This document shows, in pieces, positions 1 through 6,165 of a stretch of 64,000 bases of DNA (its first letter is position 1; the number at the start of each line of letters is the position of its first letter). The DNA comes from an uncultured Chryseobacterium sp. (GTDB lineage: Bacteria > Bacteroidota > Bacteroidia > Flavobacteriales > Weeksellaceae), in contig CAJYLO010000002.1 of assembly GCA_913776245.1 (NCBI GenBank), positions 62,001 through 126,000 on the forward strand, given 5' to 3'. A program made the translations under genes and the position numbers. The notes under the pieces are model-generated. The model saw nothing but the letters and a program-made list of their open reading frames with translations. It did not search any database and was not told the origin of the DNA.

Positions 1-2
1 CC

Positions 3-50
3 CTTTTGAATCCTGAGATTGTGGATGAGATCAAGAATGAGAGGGTTTGA
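3..50 (+). CDS. 3' end of an unknown gene (partial)
   Basis: An open frame enters from the left edge and stops at TGA 48-50. Its last residues read LLNPEIVDEIKNERV. The composition (charged, helical) looks like a real protein C-terminus, but the visible part is far too short to name a family. The call depends only on the open frame and plausible amino-acid make-up; a chance open frame of 15 codons cannot be excluded. Confidence 0.35.
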   Translation, partial: LLNPEIVDEIKNERV

Positions 51-89
51 TTTGAATTTGAGAGTTGGAGAGTTGGAGGTTTGGGAACT

Positions 90-224
90 AAATTGATTTT
101 TTTTAAACCTACTCTAAAGGGAAGAAATCAATCTGTGAATTCTGTCAAAATCAAGAGCCTACTCAAATCTAAATTCAAATTGATTTTCTTTGACCCTAAT
201 CTAAAGGGGAGGAAAATCAATTTT
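90..224. repeat. Two tandem copies of a nested palindrome
   Basis: Two related units lie at 90-132 and 177-224. Each opens with AAATTGATTT, has a CCTAxTCTAAAGGG core and closes with AAATCAAT. In the second unit the outer arms AAATTGATTTTC and GAAAATCAATTT pair and the inner CCCT/AGGG can pair again. A half copy of the core (CCTACTCAAAT) sits between them at about 158-168. The form resembles REP-like intergenic elements. ORF-track frame 81-284 runs through these repeats and is not considered a gene. Confidence 0.6.
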
Positions 225-233
225 ACATACGAT

Positions 234-260
234 AAAAGCCATCTTTTTGGGATGGCTTTT
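234..260 (-). terminator. Hairpin terminator downstream of the 187-aa minus-strand gene
   Basis: AAAAGCCATC and GATGGCTTTT form a perfect 10-bp stem with a 7-nt loop. A/T tracts on both sides allow it to act in both directions. It lies about 80 bp past the stop of the minus-strand gene at 342-905, and is the only obvious terminator for it. Confidence 0.75.
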
Positions 261-341
261 GTCATTTTGTCATATTATTTTTGAAGGGAGTCGCTTCGTC
301 GTTCCTTCGTCGATCCTTCGTCCAAAGTCTGTTTTTGTGAT

Positions 342-905
342 TTATAGGGTTTGTGATTTTTCTGTCAGATTGGCAGGGTTATCGGTCGCTTTTACGGTAA
401 TCTTATCTCCGGATAAATCTGCATTGTTAGCAACAGCTGTATATAACCATTCGAAACCGCTGTCTAAAGCAGAACCCTCTTCCACGAGACTTCCGTCAGC
501 ATTTTCTATTCTTACAGTTACCGATGCGACCTGGAAGTCATCTGTCGCTGTAATTTTGATAACATCGCCTTTTTTTCCAGTATAGCCAGAGAGGTCTATT
601 TTTTCTATTTTAGGCGCATTGAGAAGATCTGCAACCGCTACATTATATGTACTTACGCCGTTTGCCTGGTCTGCATCTGCATCGTAGAGTTCCTTTCTGT
701 CCGGATCATTAAGCACTGCTTTTGCATAGAGCACAGCTCTTTGGAATTTCTGCTGCTGCTCTTTTTGTTTTTGGGAGTCTTCTCCTGTTTTGTCTTTTGG
801 TGCTTTGGAGACAATGGTTTTGCCGTTTCTCTGGCTGAAGACGATCAGGTCTCCTACTTTGCCGCTAAGGCCGTGTGTGATGATGTTGTTTTTACTCTCT
901 GCCAT
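342..905 (-). CDS. Unknown 187-aa protein with Ig-like C-terminal half
   Basis: I do not recognise a named family. The N-terminal 60 residues (GLSGKVGDLIVFSQRNGKT, then a lysine- and glutamine-rich stretch and KFQRAVLYAKAVL) follow the layout of DUF6266-type proteins of Bacteroidetes, a family of unknown role. From about residue 105 the sequence reads like a beta-sandwich domain (GDVIKITATDDFQVASVTVRI ... GDKITVKATD), common in surface or phage-structural proteins. There is no signal peptide or membrane segment. It starts at ATG 903-905, is transcribed away from the primase-RT pair, and is followed by a strong hairpin terminator. Whether it belongs functionally to the RT module is unknown. 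Confidence 0.7.
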   Translation of the reverse strand: MAESKNNIITHGLSGKVGDLIVFSQRNGKTIVSKAPKDKTGEDSQKQKEQQQKFQRAVLYAKAVLNDPDRKELYDADADQANGVSTYNVAVADLLNAPKIEKIDLSGYTGKKGDVIKITATDDFQVASVTVRIENADGSLVEEGSALDSGFEWLYTAVANNADLSGDKITVKATDNPANLTEKSQTL

Positions 906-1000
906 CGTTTGTAGTTTAAATAGGTTAATAATTTAATGAAATGTGAAAATAAATATTTTTTACATACAAAACGAAATTTTGATTAATTTATTTTTAAAAA

Positions 1001-1061
1001 AATATTATGTTAAATTGAATTATATTTTATATTCCATTTTTTGATGAATATTATGTTAAAT
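1001..1061. repeat. Two exact 15-bp direct repeats upstream of the primase promoter
   Basis: AATATTATGTTAAAT occurs at 1001-1015 and again, identical, at 1047-1061, so the copies start 46 bp apart. The second copy ends 11 bp before the -33 box of the primase gene promoter. The position suggests binding sites for a regulator, or iterons, rather than coding sequence. The surrounding 906-1100 is very AT-rich and otherwise shows nothing. Confidence 0.6.
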
Positions 1062-1072
1062 CATATATTTAA

Positions 1073-1104
1073 TTTGTTGAATATGAGGATATTCTTTAAA
1101 TTTG
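1073..1104 (+). promoter_or_regulatory. Bacteroidetes-type promoter of the primase gene
   Basis: TTTG at 1073-1076, a 20-bp spacer and TAAATTTG at 1097-1104 match the Bacteroidetes consensus (TTTG, about 20 bp, TAnnTTTG). Transcription would begin near 1110, which rules out the TTG start at 1102 given by the ORF track and favours ATG 1120 with a very short leader. Confidence 0.65.
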
Positions 1105-1119
1105 GTTAAGACTGAAACT

Positions 1120-2157
1120 ATGGAAGAATCATTAACCAGAGAAGATCTTTTAAATACTAAAATCTCTTTTCAAAGAGATACTTGGTCGGAAATAAAAAAT
1201 GATGTAGAATTAATTAAAACATTGGATTACATAAAAAATGAGACGCTAAACATTCAAATTGGAAATTTAAGAAAACAGCTTGCTGCAGGTAATAAGGAAT
1301 ATTACGATAATAACAAAAAAAAATTACCCGCAGTAACTTTTAGTGGTAGTTTTGAATTACGACGTACTCTTAACAACCTAAAAAATTACAATCCTATTAT
1401 TGTTATTGATATTGATAAATTAGATAGAGAAACAATGTCAAAGGTTTATAATGACTTAATAAATGATCAGATCGTTTTATCATTCTGGAAGTCACCTTCA
1501 AATAATGGATTTAAAGGTATTGTTCCATTGAAATACAATATTGAAAATATTTTTAAATTTGATTATGATTTTCTTCATAAGTGTGCATTTAGAAAACTTT
1601 CACAATATTTTTCAGAAAAATATTCTATTGATTTAGATAAGAGCGGTAGTGATATTACTAGGTTATGCTTTCTGTCTTCAGATAAAAATTTAGTTTTAAA
1701 AGAAGAAGTAGTTTTTTTTGAAATTACCAATGAGGATATAATTTTAGTTAAAAGAAATAAAGAATATTCAAAACAAATATTAAGATTTTCTAATAGTCGA
1801 GATGCATTATATAATCCAGCAAATAAAAATTCTCCTCGAGATAGATTAATTATGTCAGACATAATTAGGTACTTATATAGGAAAGGAAAATCAATTACTG
1901 ACACTTACGATAGCTGGTGTAAAGTTGCTATGGCTATCTCAAACACTTTTACTTATGAAATAGGATTGAAATATTTCAAAAAATTGAGTATTTTAGATAG
2001 TGAAAAATACAATGAAATTTCTTGTACAAATTTTTTAATTAATTGTTACGAGACTAGAAAAGGTGAAATTAATTTTAGTTCAATTATATACTTAGCAAAT
2101 CAAAAAGGATACAAAACAAAAAATCAAAAAATTGGGGTTCCGAAGGCGGAGGATTAA
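1120..2157 (+). CDS. BT4734-type (VirE N-terminal) primase-like protein
   Basis: The protein has 345 residues from ATG 1120. The N-terminal half matches the BT4734/VirE_N domain: KLPAVTFSGSF, then IIVIDIDK, whose DxD (about residues 97 and 99) fits the metal-binding motif of archaeo-eukaryotic primases, then SPSNNGFKG and a conserved DITRLCFLS segment. The C-terminal 100 residues are helical and fit a primase C-terminal (PriCT-like) domain. No helicase domain follows, although related VirE proteins often carry one, so this is the short form. Such proteins are typical of Bacteroidetes plasmids and integrated elements. The RT gene follows in the same direction, and the last eight codons overlap the 5' part of the candidate structured RNA. 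Primase activity is inferred from the family, not shown here. Confidence 0.75.
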   Translation: MEESLTREDLLNTKISFQRDTWSEIKNDVELIKTLDYIKNETLNIQIGNLRKQLAAGNKEYYDNNKKKLPAVTFSGSFELRRTLNNLKNYNPIIVIDIDKLDRETMSKVYNDLINDQIVLSFWKSPSNNGFKGIVPLKYNIENIFKFDYDFLHKCAFRKLSQYFSEKYSIDLDKSGSDITRLCFLSSDKNLVLKEEVVFFEITNEDIILVKRNKEYSKQILRFSNSRDALYNPANKNSPRDRLIMSDIIRYLYRKGKSITDTYDSWCKVAMAISNTFTYEIGLKYFKKLSILDSEKYNEISCTNFLINCYETRKGEINFSSIIYLANQKGYKTKNQKIGVPKAED

Positions 2158-2289
2158 ATCCCTCGCAAATATCACTCTCAGCAACGGTCTAACACTGCCA
2201 ATCGGCTTAAAACCAGAGAGCTTAAACGGTGTTGACATAATATGTCAGTATCTTTGTCAATATGTGCTATGCACTTTACATGGAACCCC
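2134..2289 (+). ncRNA. Candidate structured RNA preceding the reverse transcriptase
   Basis: The 156-nt stretch begins with GGGGTTCC and ends with GGAACCCC, which pair over 8 bp and are followed by TTTTT. Inside are three further helices: 2146-2166 (GCGGAGGA/TCCCTCGC, one mismatch and one G-U), 2187-2236 (GTC-AACACTG with CGGTGTTGAC, 10 pairs with one bulged T), and 2264-2274 (GTGC-TAT-GCAC). The loop of the second helix holds a direct repeat GCTTAAA (2205, 2220). Many RT-based defence systems place a structured template or scaffold RNA just upstream of the RT, which fits this position. Against it, a -7 promoter-like box lies inside (2249-2256), and no clear promoter for the RNA itself was found other than the primase promoter. 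Confidence 0.45.
2232..2256 (+). promoter_or_regulatory. Possible promoter and operator of the RT gene
   Basis: TATCTTTG (2249-2256) matches the -7 consensus TAnnTTTG. The preceding TGACATAATATGTCA (2233-2247) is a perfect 15-nt palindrome of the kind bound by dimeric repressors. The upstream TTG at 2232 is closer than the usual spacing, so the -33 match is weak. If used, transcription would start near 2262 and the RT would begin at ATG 2304. This reading partly competes with the structured-RNA call. Confidence 0.4.
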
Positions 2290-2303
2290 TTTTTATAAAA
2301 ACT

Positions 2304-4076
2304 ATGAGACCTATTGAAAGTTTTTTCAGAGAATCTGAAATCCTACGTCATATTTGTAAAATGAGAATTAGATTAGCTAAAAATAGATCTAAAAGTCATT
2401 TGCTACATTTATTAACAACAAATCCTTCATATAATTATCACAAAAAGTTGACCGCTGTACCAAAAAATGAATTTGAGGAATATCAAGTAGAATTTATTTC
2501 AGAACTTAATAGAATACTTCCTTCACGAAAAAACTGGGTACGACTTGGAGAAAGATCTAGAAGAAAAACTTCAAATCCTAATGAATTCTTAACTTCAAAT
2601 GATAAGAATTTTTATTCTCTGTTAAAAACTATTAAACTCCACAAGAAAAATAAATCCCAGTCTCCTTGGTTCTTAAATTTAACAAAATTCATAGCAGATA
2701 TACAAGATTCTGTTCATAATAAATCTTATACTATTTCTTCGCCAATAGTGGTTCCTAAACTTAAAGAAAAAAGAAGTAAAACAAAAAAGAATGAATGTAG
2801 ACCGTTATGTATTTATGCTTTTAAAGACCGAATCATATTAAGTTTAACTAATAAATTCTTAACACAATTATTTGATGATAAATTCCAAGATAGTTCTTAT
2901 GCATTTAGAGCAAAAAAGAACAAGGAAAATCAAATATTATCGCATCACGATTGTATAAATGATATCCTAAGATACTTAAACAATAATAAAGATGAAAATC
3001 TATTCGTAGTAGAATGTGATATGAAGAAATTTTATGATACAGTTAATCATAAAATTGCTATGGATAAGTTTAACCATTTAATTGAAATATCAAAAGAACA
3101 ATATCCAGATTTAGACTTAGAATTCCCCATAAAGATTTTCAACAATTATTTAGATACTTTCAGTTTTAACTTTAATATTCCTAAAGATACCGATTCGGAT
3201 TATTGGACTTCATATAAAATACCAAAAGGTTTTTTTGGATGGATTGAGTCAGATATACCAATACATTATAAGGAGATTATAACTGAAAAAATAGGAGTTC
3301 CTCAAGGCGGTGCACTTTCAGGACTAATCGCAAATATTTATCTTAACGAAGCTGATATTGCCCTAAAAAAATTTGATGTTTTTTACTCTCGTTTCTGTGA
3401 TGACATGATTATTATCTCCAAATCATTAGAAGAATGCCGTAAAGCAAAAGATAAATACGTTGAAACACTAAATGCTATAAAACTTTTTCCACACGATTTC
3501 AAGGACAACATTCATCTAATTGACTTTGACAAAGCAGAAAATATTTACTACAAACCATTTTGGGATGGAAAATCGAAGGGACCATACCAATGGGGTAAAA
3601 CGGAAAATATTAACTTTCCATGGATAGGATTTGTCGGTTACGAAATAAACTATAATGGAGACGTAAGAATAAGAAAAAGATCTTTTGAAAAAGAATTAAA
3701 AAAACAAAAAACTATTGTAAAAGAAATAAGCAAAGCTATTGAAATAGGCTTAAGGAAGCCAAAGGGCACAGCAACAGAATCTGCAATTAATAGACTAATT
3801 GGAATGTCTGTTGGAAGAATAGGCATCGACAACTTTGAAGAAGTATCTACTGATTTATGCTGGAAAAATGGATTCAAGCTAATAAAATTAAATAAACATT
3901 CTTTAAATCAAATAAAGCATCTTGATAGAAATAGAAACAAGCATTATTATAAATTATTAGATGAAGTAAAAGCTCTTGAAGAGTTAGAAATCGAAGTAAA
4001 GCGTCGCCAAGTTATAAAATACAATAAACCTTTTAGTTATTATTATCAAGTTTTAGAAAGACAGAATAAAAAATGA
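2304..4076 (+). CDS. Reverse transcriptase, unassigned (UG/DRT-like)
   Basis: The RT has 590 residues from ATG 2304 (604 from the track start at 2262; residue numbers here follow the track). RT blocks are in order: RPLCIYAFKDRIIL (180-193), motif A VVECDMKKFYDTVNH (249-263, Asp253), motif B GVPQGGALSGLIANIYL (345-361), motif C SRFCDDMIII (376-385, Asp380/381) and WIGFVGYEI (454-462). All catalytic aspartates are present. About 80 residues separate motifs A and B, longer than usual, and roughly 140 helical, lysine-rich residues follow the palm. The retron NAxxH and VTG motifs are not seen, and no maturase or endonuclease domain or intron domain V is present. The general form resembles the UG/Abi (defence-associated) RTs, but I cannot assign a group. 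ATG 2304 is preferred because the 2262 and 2280 starts fall in the upstream stem and promoter region. Confidence 0.85.
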   Translation: MRPIESFFRESEILRHICKMRIRLAKNRSKSHLLHLLTTNPSYNYHKKLTAVPKNEFEEYQVEFISELNRILPSRKNWVRLGERSRRKTSNPNEFLTSNDKNFYSLLKTIKLHKKNKSQSPWFLNLTKFIADIQDSVHNKSYTISSPIVVPKLKEKRSKTKKNECRPLCIYAFKDRIILSLTNKFLTQLFDDKFQDSSYAFRAKKNKENQILSHHDCINDILRYLNNNKDENLFVVECDMKKFYDTVNHKIAMDKFNHLIEISKEQYPDLDLEFPIKIFNNYLDTFSFNFNIPKDTDSDYWTSYKIPKGFFGWIESDIPIHYKEIITEKIGVPQGGALSGLIANIYLNEADIALKKFDVFYSRFCDDMIIISKSLEECRKAKDKYVETLNAIKLFPHDFKDNIHLIDFDKAENIYYKPFWDGKSKGPYQWGKTENINFPWIGFVGYEINYNGDVRIRKRSFEKELKKQKTIVKEISKAIEIGLRKPKGTATESAINRLIGMSVGRIGIDNFEEVSTDLCWKNGFKLIKLNKHSLNQIKHLDRNRNKHYYKLLDEVKALEELEIEVKRRQVIKYNKPFSYYYQVLERQNKK

Positions 4077-4145
4077 GAACCCCCGACATCGCAGATTTGC
4101 AATTGTTCTTTTTCAACATTAGAAATTAAGTGAATTACAATACAT

Positions 4146-4177
4146 AACCGCTCCCACCAGAGCGGTTTTCTTATTTT
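4146..4177 (+). terminator. Intrinsic terminator after the RT gene
   Basis: AACCGCTC and GAGCGGTT form an 8-bp stem with a 6-nt loop, followed by TTCTTATTTT. It closes the accessory module on the right. Between the RT stop and this hairpin lie 69 bases that begin with GAACCCCC, which could also pair with the GGGGTTC at 2134. Confidence 0.8.
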
Positions 4178-4196
4178 AGATATCACAAGTTTATGC

Positions 4197-4204
4197 TATC
4201 TTTG
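4197..4204 (+). promoter_or_regulatory. -7 promoter box for the small membrane protein gene
   Basis: TATCTTTG fits TAnnTTTG and lies 26 bp before ATG 4231. The -33 partner is only a loose T-rich match near 4172-4177. Confidence 0.45.
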
Positions 4205-4230
4205 GTTATCACAACAAAAAGCTATTACCT

Positions 4231-4422
4231 ATGGACAACAAAAAGGCTCCTGTTTTTACGCTCATCATTATTGTTATTATCGTCGGCGTAGCGCTGTATA
4301 AGCAAATCAACTTTGCGACAATGACGGTAGAGAAGCCCTGGCTATCGGTACTGTATGCACTTACCCTGGTGTTTGCCTTGTTTTCCCTGATCCGTCATTA
4401 CAACAATAAACCGGGCGCGTAA
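4231..4422 (+). CDS. Small two-helix membrane protein, unknown
   Basis: The protein has 63 residues with two hydrophobic helices, about residues 9-23 (FTLIIIVIIVGVALY) and 37-55 (WLSVLYALTLVFALFSLI), ending in a short basic tail. The length and composition fit an inner-membrane protein. It lies 24 bp before the AraC-type regulator, on the same strand and probably in one transcript, so it may be a small partner of that unit. The family is not recognised. Confidence 0.6.
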   Translation: MDNKKAPVFTLIIIVIIVGVALYKQINFATMTVEKPWLSVLYALTLVFALFSLIRHYNNKPGA

Positions 4423-4446
4423 CGCCTTCTCTCGTATTAAAATCCT

Positions 4447-5211
4447 ATGAAATTTGAAGCTCATCTTCCAACCGAAAAGCTGCGACCATATATCCGGCAG
4501 CTGGTGGTGTCTGAGAATGCCTCGGAAAGTGAGTATAAAGTATTTCCCTCCACCGGAATGGTGATCGGTTTCCAGTATCGCGGTACGCTTACCACTGTAC
4601 AGGACAACACTACCACCAGGCTGACCTCTGCCGGGATTACAGGCATTGCTGACCGGTACAGGATTTTCCGGAATTCGGCAGGAATCGGGACGATTCTGGT
4701 TTACTTTACCGAAACCGGGTTTGCCCATTTTGCAACCTATCCTGCGCACGAATTACTTAACCTCAGCCTCTCGCTGGAGGATATTTTCCGGAAAGATGAT
4801 GTGAGCCTTGTGGAAGACCTGCTATCTGATGCGAGAAATGACCAGCAACGGCTACACATCACTGAGCAGTTCCTGCTCTCCCAATTGAAAGAAAGAGAGC
4901 AAGACCAGTTGATCTCCGAAGCCGTGCGGCTCATCTACACATCAAAAGGTAACATCAGAATAAAGGAACTGAATGAGCGGCTGTTCATCAGCCAGAGTCC
5001 TTTTGAAAAGCGGTTCCGCAAGGTCGTAGGAACCAGTGCGAAGAAATTTGCGTCCATCGTCCGTTTCAACAACGTCCTTAGCAGCATGAATGGTTTAAAA
5101 TCGCTGGAAGAAATTTGCTATGAGAACGGCTTTTTTGACCAGGCGCATTTTATCCATAATTTTAAGCAATACACCGGGCAAACGCCGGAACAATTCAAAA
5201 GATTTATCTGA
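4447..5211 (+). CDS. AraC-family transcriptional regulator
   Basis: The protein has 254 residues. The last 100 hold two helix-turn-helix units typical of AraC/XylS: IRIKELNERLFISQSPFEKRF and, after a linker, SLEEICYENGFFDQAHFIHNF followed by TGQTPEQF. The first 150 residues form a sensory domain like the DUF6597 domains found in Bacteroidetes AraC proteins (tyrosine-, arginine- and glycine-rich, with the pattern VFPSTGMVIGFQYRG). The ligand and targets are not visible. The gene is much more GC-rich than the RT module to its left, which suggests a different history. Confidence 0.85.
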   Translation: MKFEAHLPTEKLRPYIRQLVVSENASESEYKVFPSTGMVIGFQYRGTLTTVQDNTTTRLTSAGITGIADRYRIFRNSAGIGTILVYFTETGFAHFATYPAHELLNLSLSLEDIFRKDDVSLVEDLLSDARNDQQRLHITEQFLLSQLKEREQDQLISEAVRLIYTSKGNIRIKELNERLFISQSPFEKRFRKVVGTSAKKFASIVRFNNVLSSMNGLKSLEEICYENGFFDQAHFIHNFKQYTGQTPEQFKRFI

Positions 5212-5670
5212 GATTCTTCCTGGCTAAATTCAGATTGTGCTCATTGTTATTTTATCACAGGTTTTGCAGATTTATGATGCCGCATCTGGCTGTCTTACAA
5301 AATCGGCAGGAAATAATAATACAGAAATCATCGGGTATTCTCATACCACTCATTTTTTGATACACAATGGCGTTAAACTTATCAAAGTAATATCATTTTT
5401 GTCTTTTTTCAACGAACTAGCTTTGTTTAGCTAAAAACTTCTGTTTCCGGGAAGCGCGCGTGAGGGATAGCAGCGGAAATCCTTTCTGCGCCGGCCACAG
5501 GCCGGCGCAGAAAGATTGCAGCGTATAGCCCGGCCGTTTGTATTTTTTTGACCGGGAAAAGCAAAGGCAAAAATGCAAAGGGACACGCCCATAAAAAAAA
5601 CGATTTTTTACAATGGTGCTTATCATAAATTCTGCAATTTTGCCAAAGAAATCAAAACTAAAAAAAATAA
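5212..5670. other. Intergenic stretch with one dispersed repeat
   Basis: These 459 bases hold no convincing gene. The track frames here (5237-5434 on plus, 5417-5626 on minus) have no family features. The only structure is the GC-rich repeat at 5468-5532. Near 5630-5640 CAATTTTG resembles a weak -7 box for the DUF1398 gene. Confidence 0.55.
5468..5532. repeat. REP-like element with a perfect 15-bp hairpin
   Basis: CTTTCTGCGCCGGCC (5482-5496) and GGCCGGCGCAGAAAG (5500-5514) pair perfectly around an ACA loop. The flanks AGCGGAAATC on the left and ATTGCAGCGTATAGCC on the right also occur, slightly changed, in the element at 20687-20791. This marks a dispersed family whose core on the other strand reads CCCGCTaTcCGCTGCAATCTTT. 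Confidence 0.75.
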
Positions 5671-6066
5671 ATGCAAATGTTTACAACAGAAGAAATTAAA
5701 GCGGCCCACAGCAAAGTGAAGTCCGGCGCAGATTTTCCGGCTTACATCCGCGAGATCAAAGCCCTGGGCGTTACCCATTATGAAGCGTATGTGAATGACG
5801 GACACACAGACTACCACGGCGCGAACGGACATACCGCCACCGTGCCTGCCAAATATGAGCCTATGTCCGTAGCCGATACCGTGAATGCGGAGACCTTCCG
5901 CCAAGAGCTGCTGGCGCATCAGCAGGGAAAAACCGATTATCTGACCTTCATCCGAATGTGTGCAGATACGGGGATTGAAAAATGGGAGATCCGTATGGAC
6001 GGCATGACCTGCACCTACTTTGACAAGGCAGGCAACGAGATCTTGGTGGAGCAAATCCCTCAGTAA
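5671..6066 (+). CDS. DUF1398 family protein
   Basis: The protein has 131 residues and matches the DUF1398 (YbcV-like) pattern: an N-terminal helix, then GVTHYEAYVNDGHTDYHG, and a C-terminal GIEKWEIRMDGMTCTYFDKAGN. The family is small, soluble and of unknown role. The gene is monocistronic and ends in a strong bidirectional terminator. Like the AraC gene it is GC-rich for this genome, so it may have been acquired. Function is not assigned. Confidence 0.8.
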   Translation: MQMFTTEEIKAAHSKVKSGADFPAYIREIKALGVTHYEAYVNDGHTDYHGANGHTATVPAKYEPMSVADTVNAETFRQELLAHQQGKTDYLTFIRMCADTGIEKWEIRMDGMTCTYFDKAGNEILVEQIPQ

Positions 6067-6068
6067 AC

Positions 6069-6101
6069 AAAAAAACCGCACATTGGAGTGCGGTTTTTTT
6101 T
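6069..6101. terminator. Bidirectional terminator between the DUF1398 gene and cphA
   Basis: CCGCAC (6076-6081) and GTGCGG (6088-6093) form a stem with a 6-nt loop, flanked by seven A on the left and eight T on the right. It serves both converging genes. Confidence 0.85.
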
Positions 6102-6165
6102 ATCTAAACTTTTGGATTTTTTTATTTCGCTGATCTTCGATCTAATTCAGATAATAAGACTGTTT

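Noticed and set aside
1-300. CRISPR-like array
   Set aside because: The repeats at 90-224 are only two and a half imperfect palindromic copies with no regular spacers, and no cas genes are in the window.
2145-2170. tRNA 3' fragment or tRNA attachment site
   Set aside because: GGAGGATTAAATCCCTCGC looks like a T-arm, but the loop lacks TTCRA, no other arms are found, and no integrase is near.
2187-2236. Integron attC site
   Set aside because: GTCTAAC with a bulged stem looks like an attC right half, but the opposite arm GTGTTGAC does not match GTTRRRY, and no integrase or cassette array is seen.
2132-2317. 61-aa track frame as a gene
   Set aside because: It overlaps the primase end, the structured segment and the RT start in another frame, and has no family features.
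2134-4076. Retron (msr-msd plus RT)
   Set aside because: The paired ends upstream of the RT recall retron a1/a2 arms, but the RT lacks the retron NAxxH and VTG motifs, is about 200 residues longer than retron RTs, and shows no msd-like long hairpin.
2134-4145. Group II intron
   Set aside because: No GTGYG-type 5' end, no domain V sequence after the RT, and no maturase or HNH domain in the protein.
5237-5434. 65-aa track frame between AraC and DUF1398 genes
   Set aside because: Low-complexity composition, no start context, no family; it lies in an intergenic stretch with a repeat.
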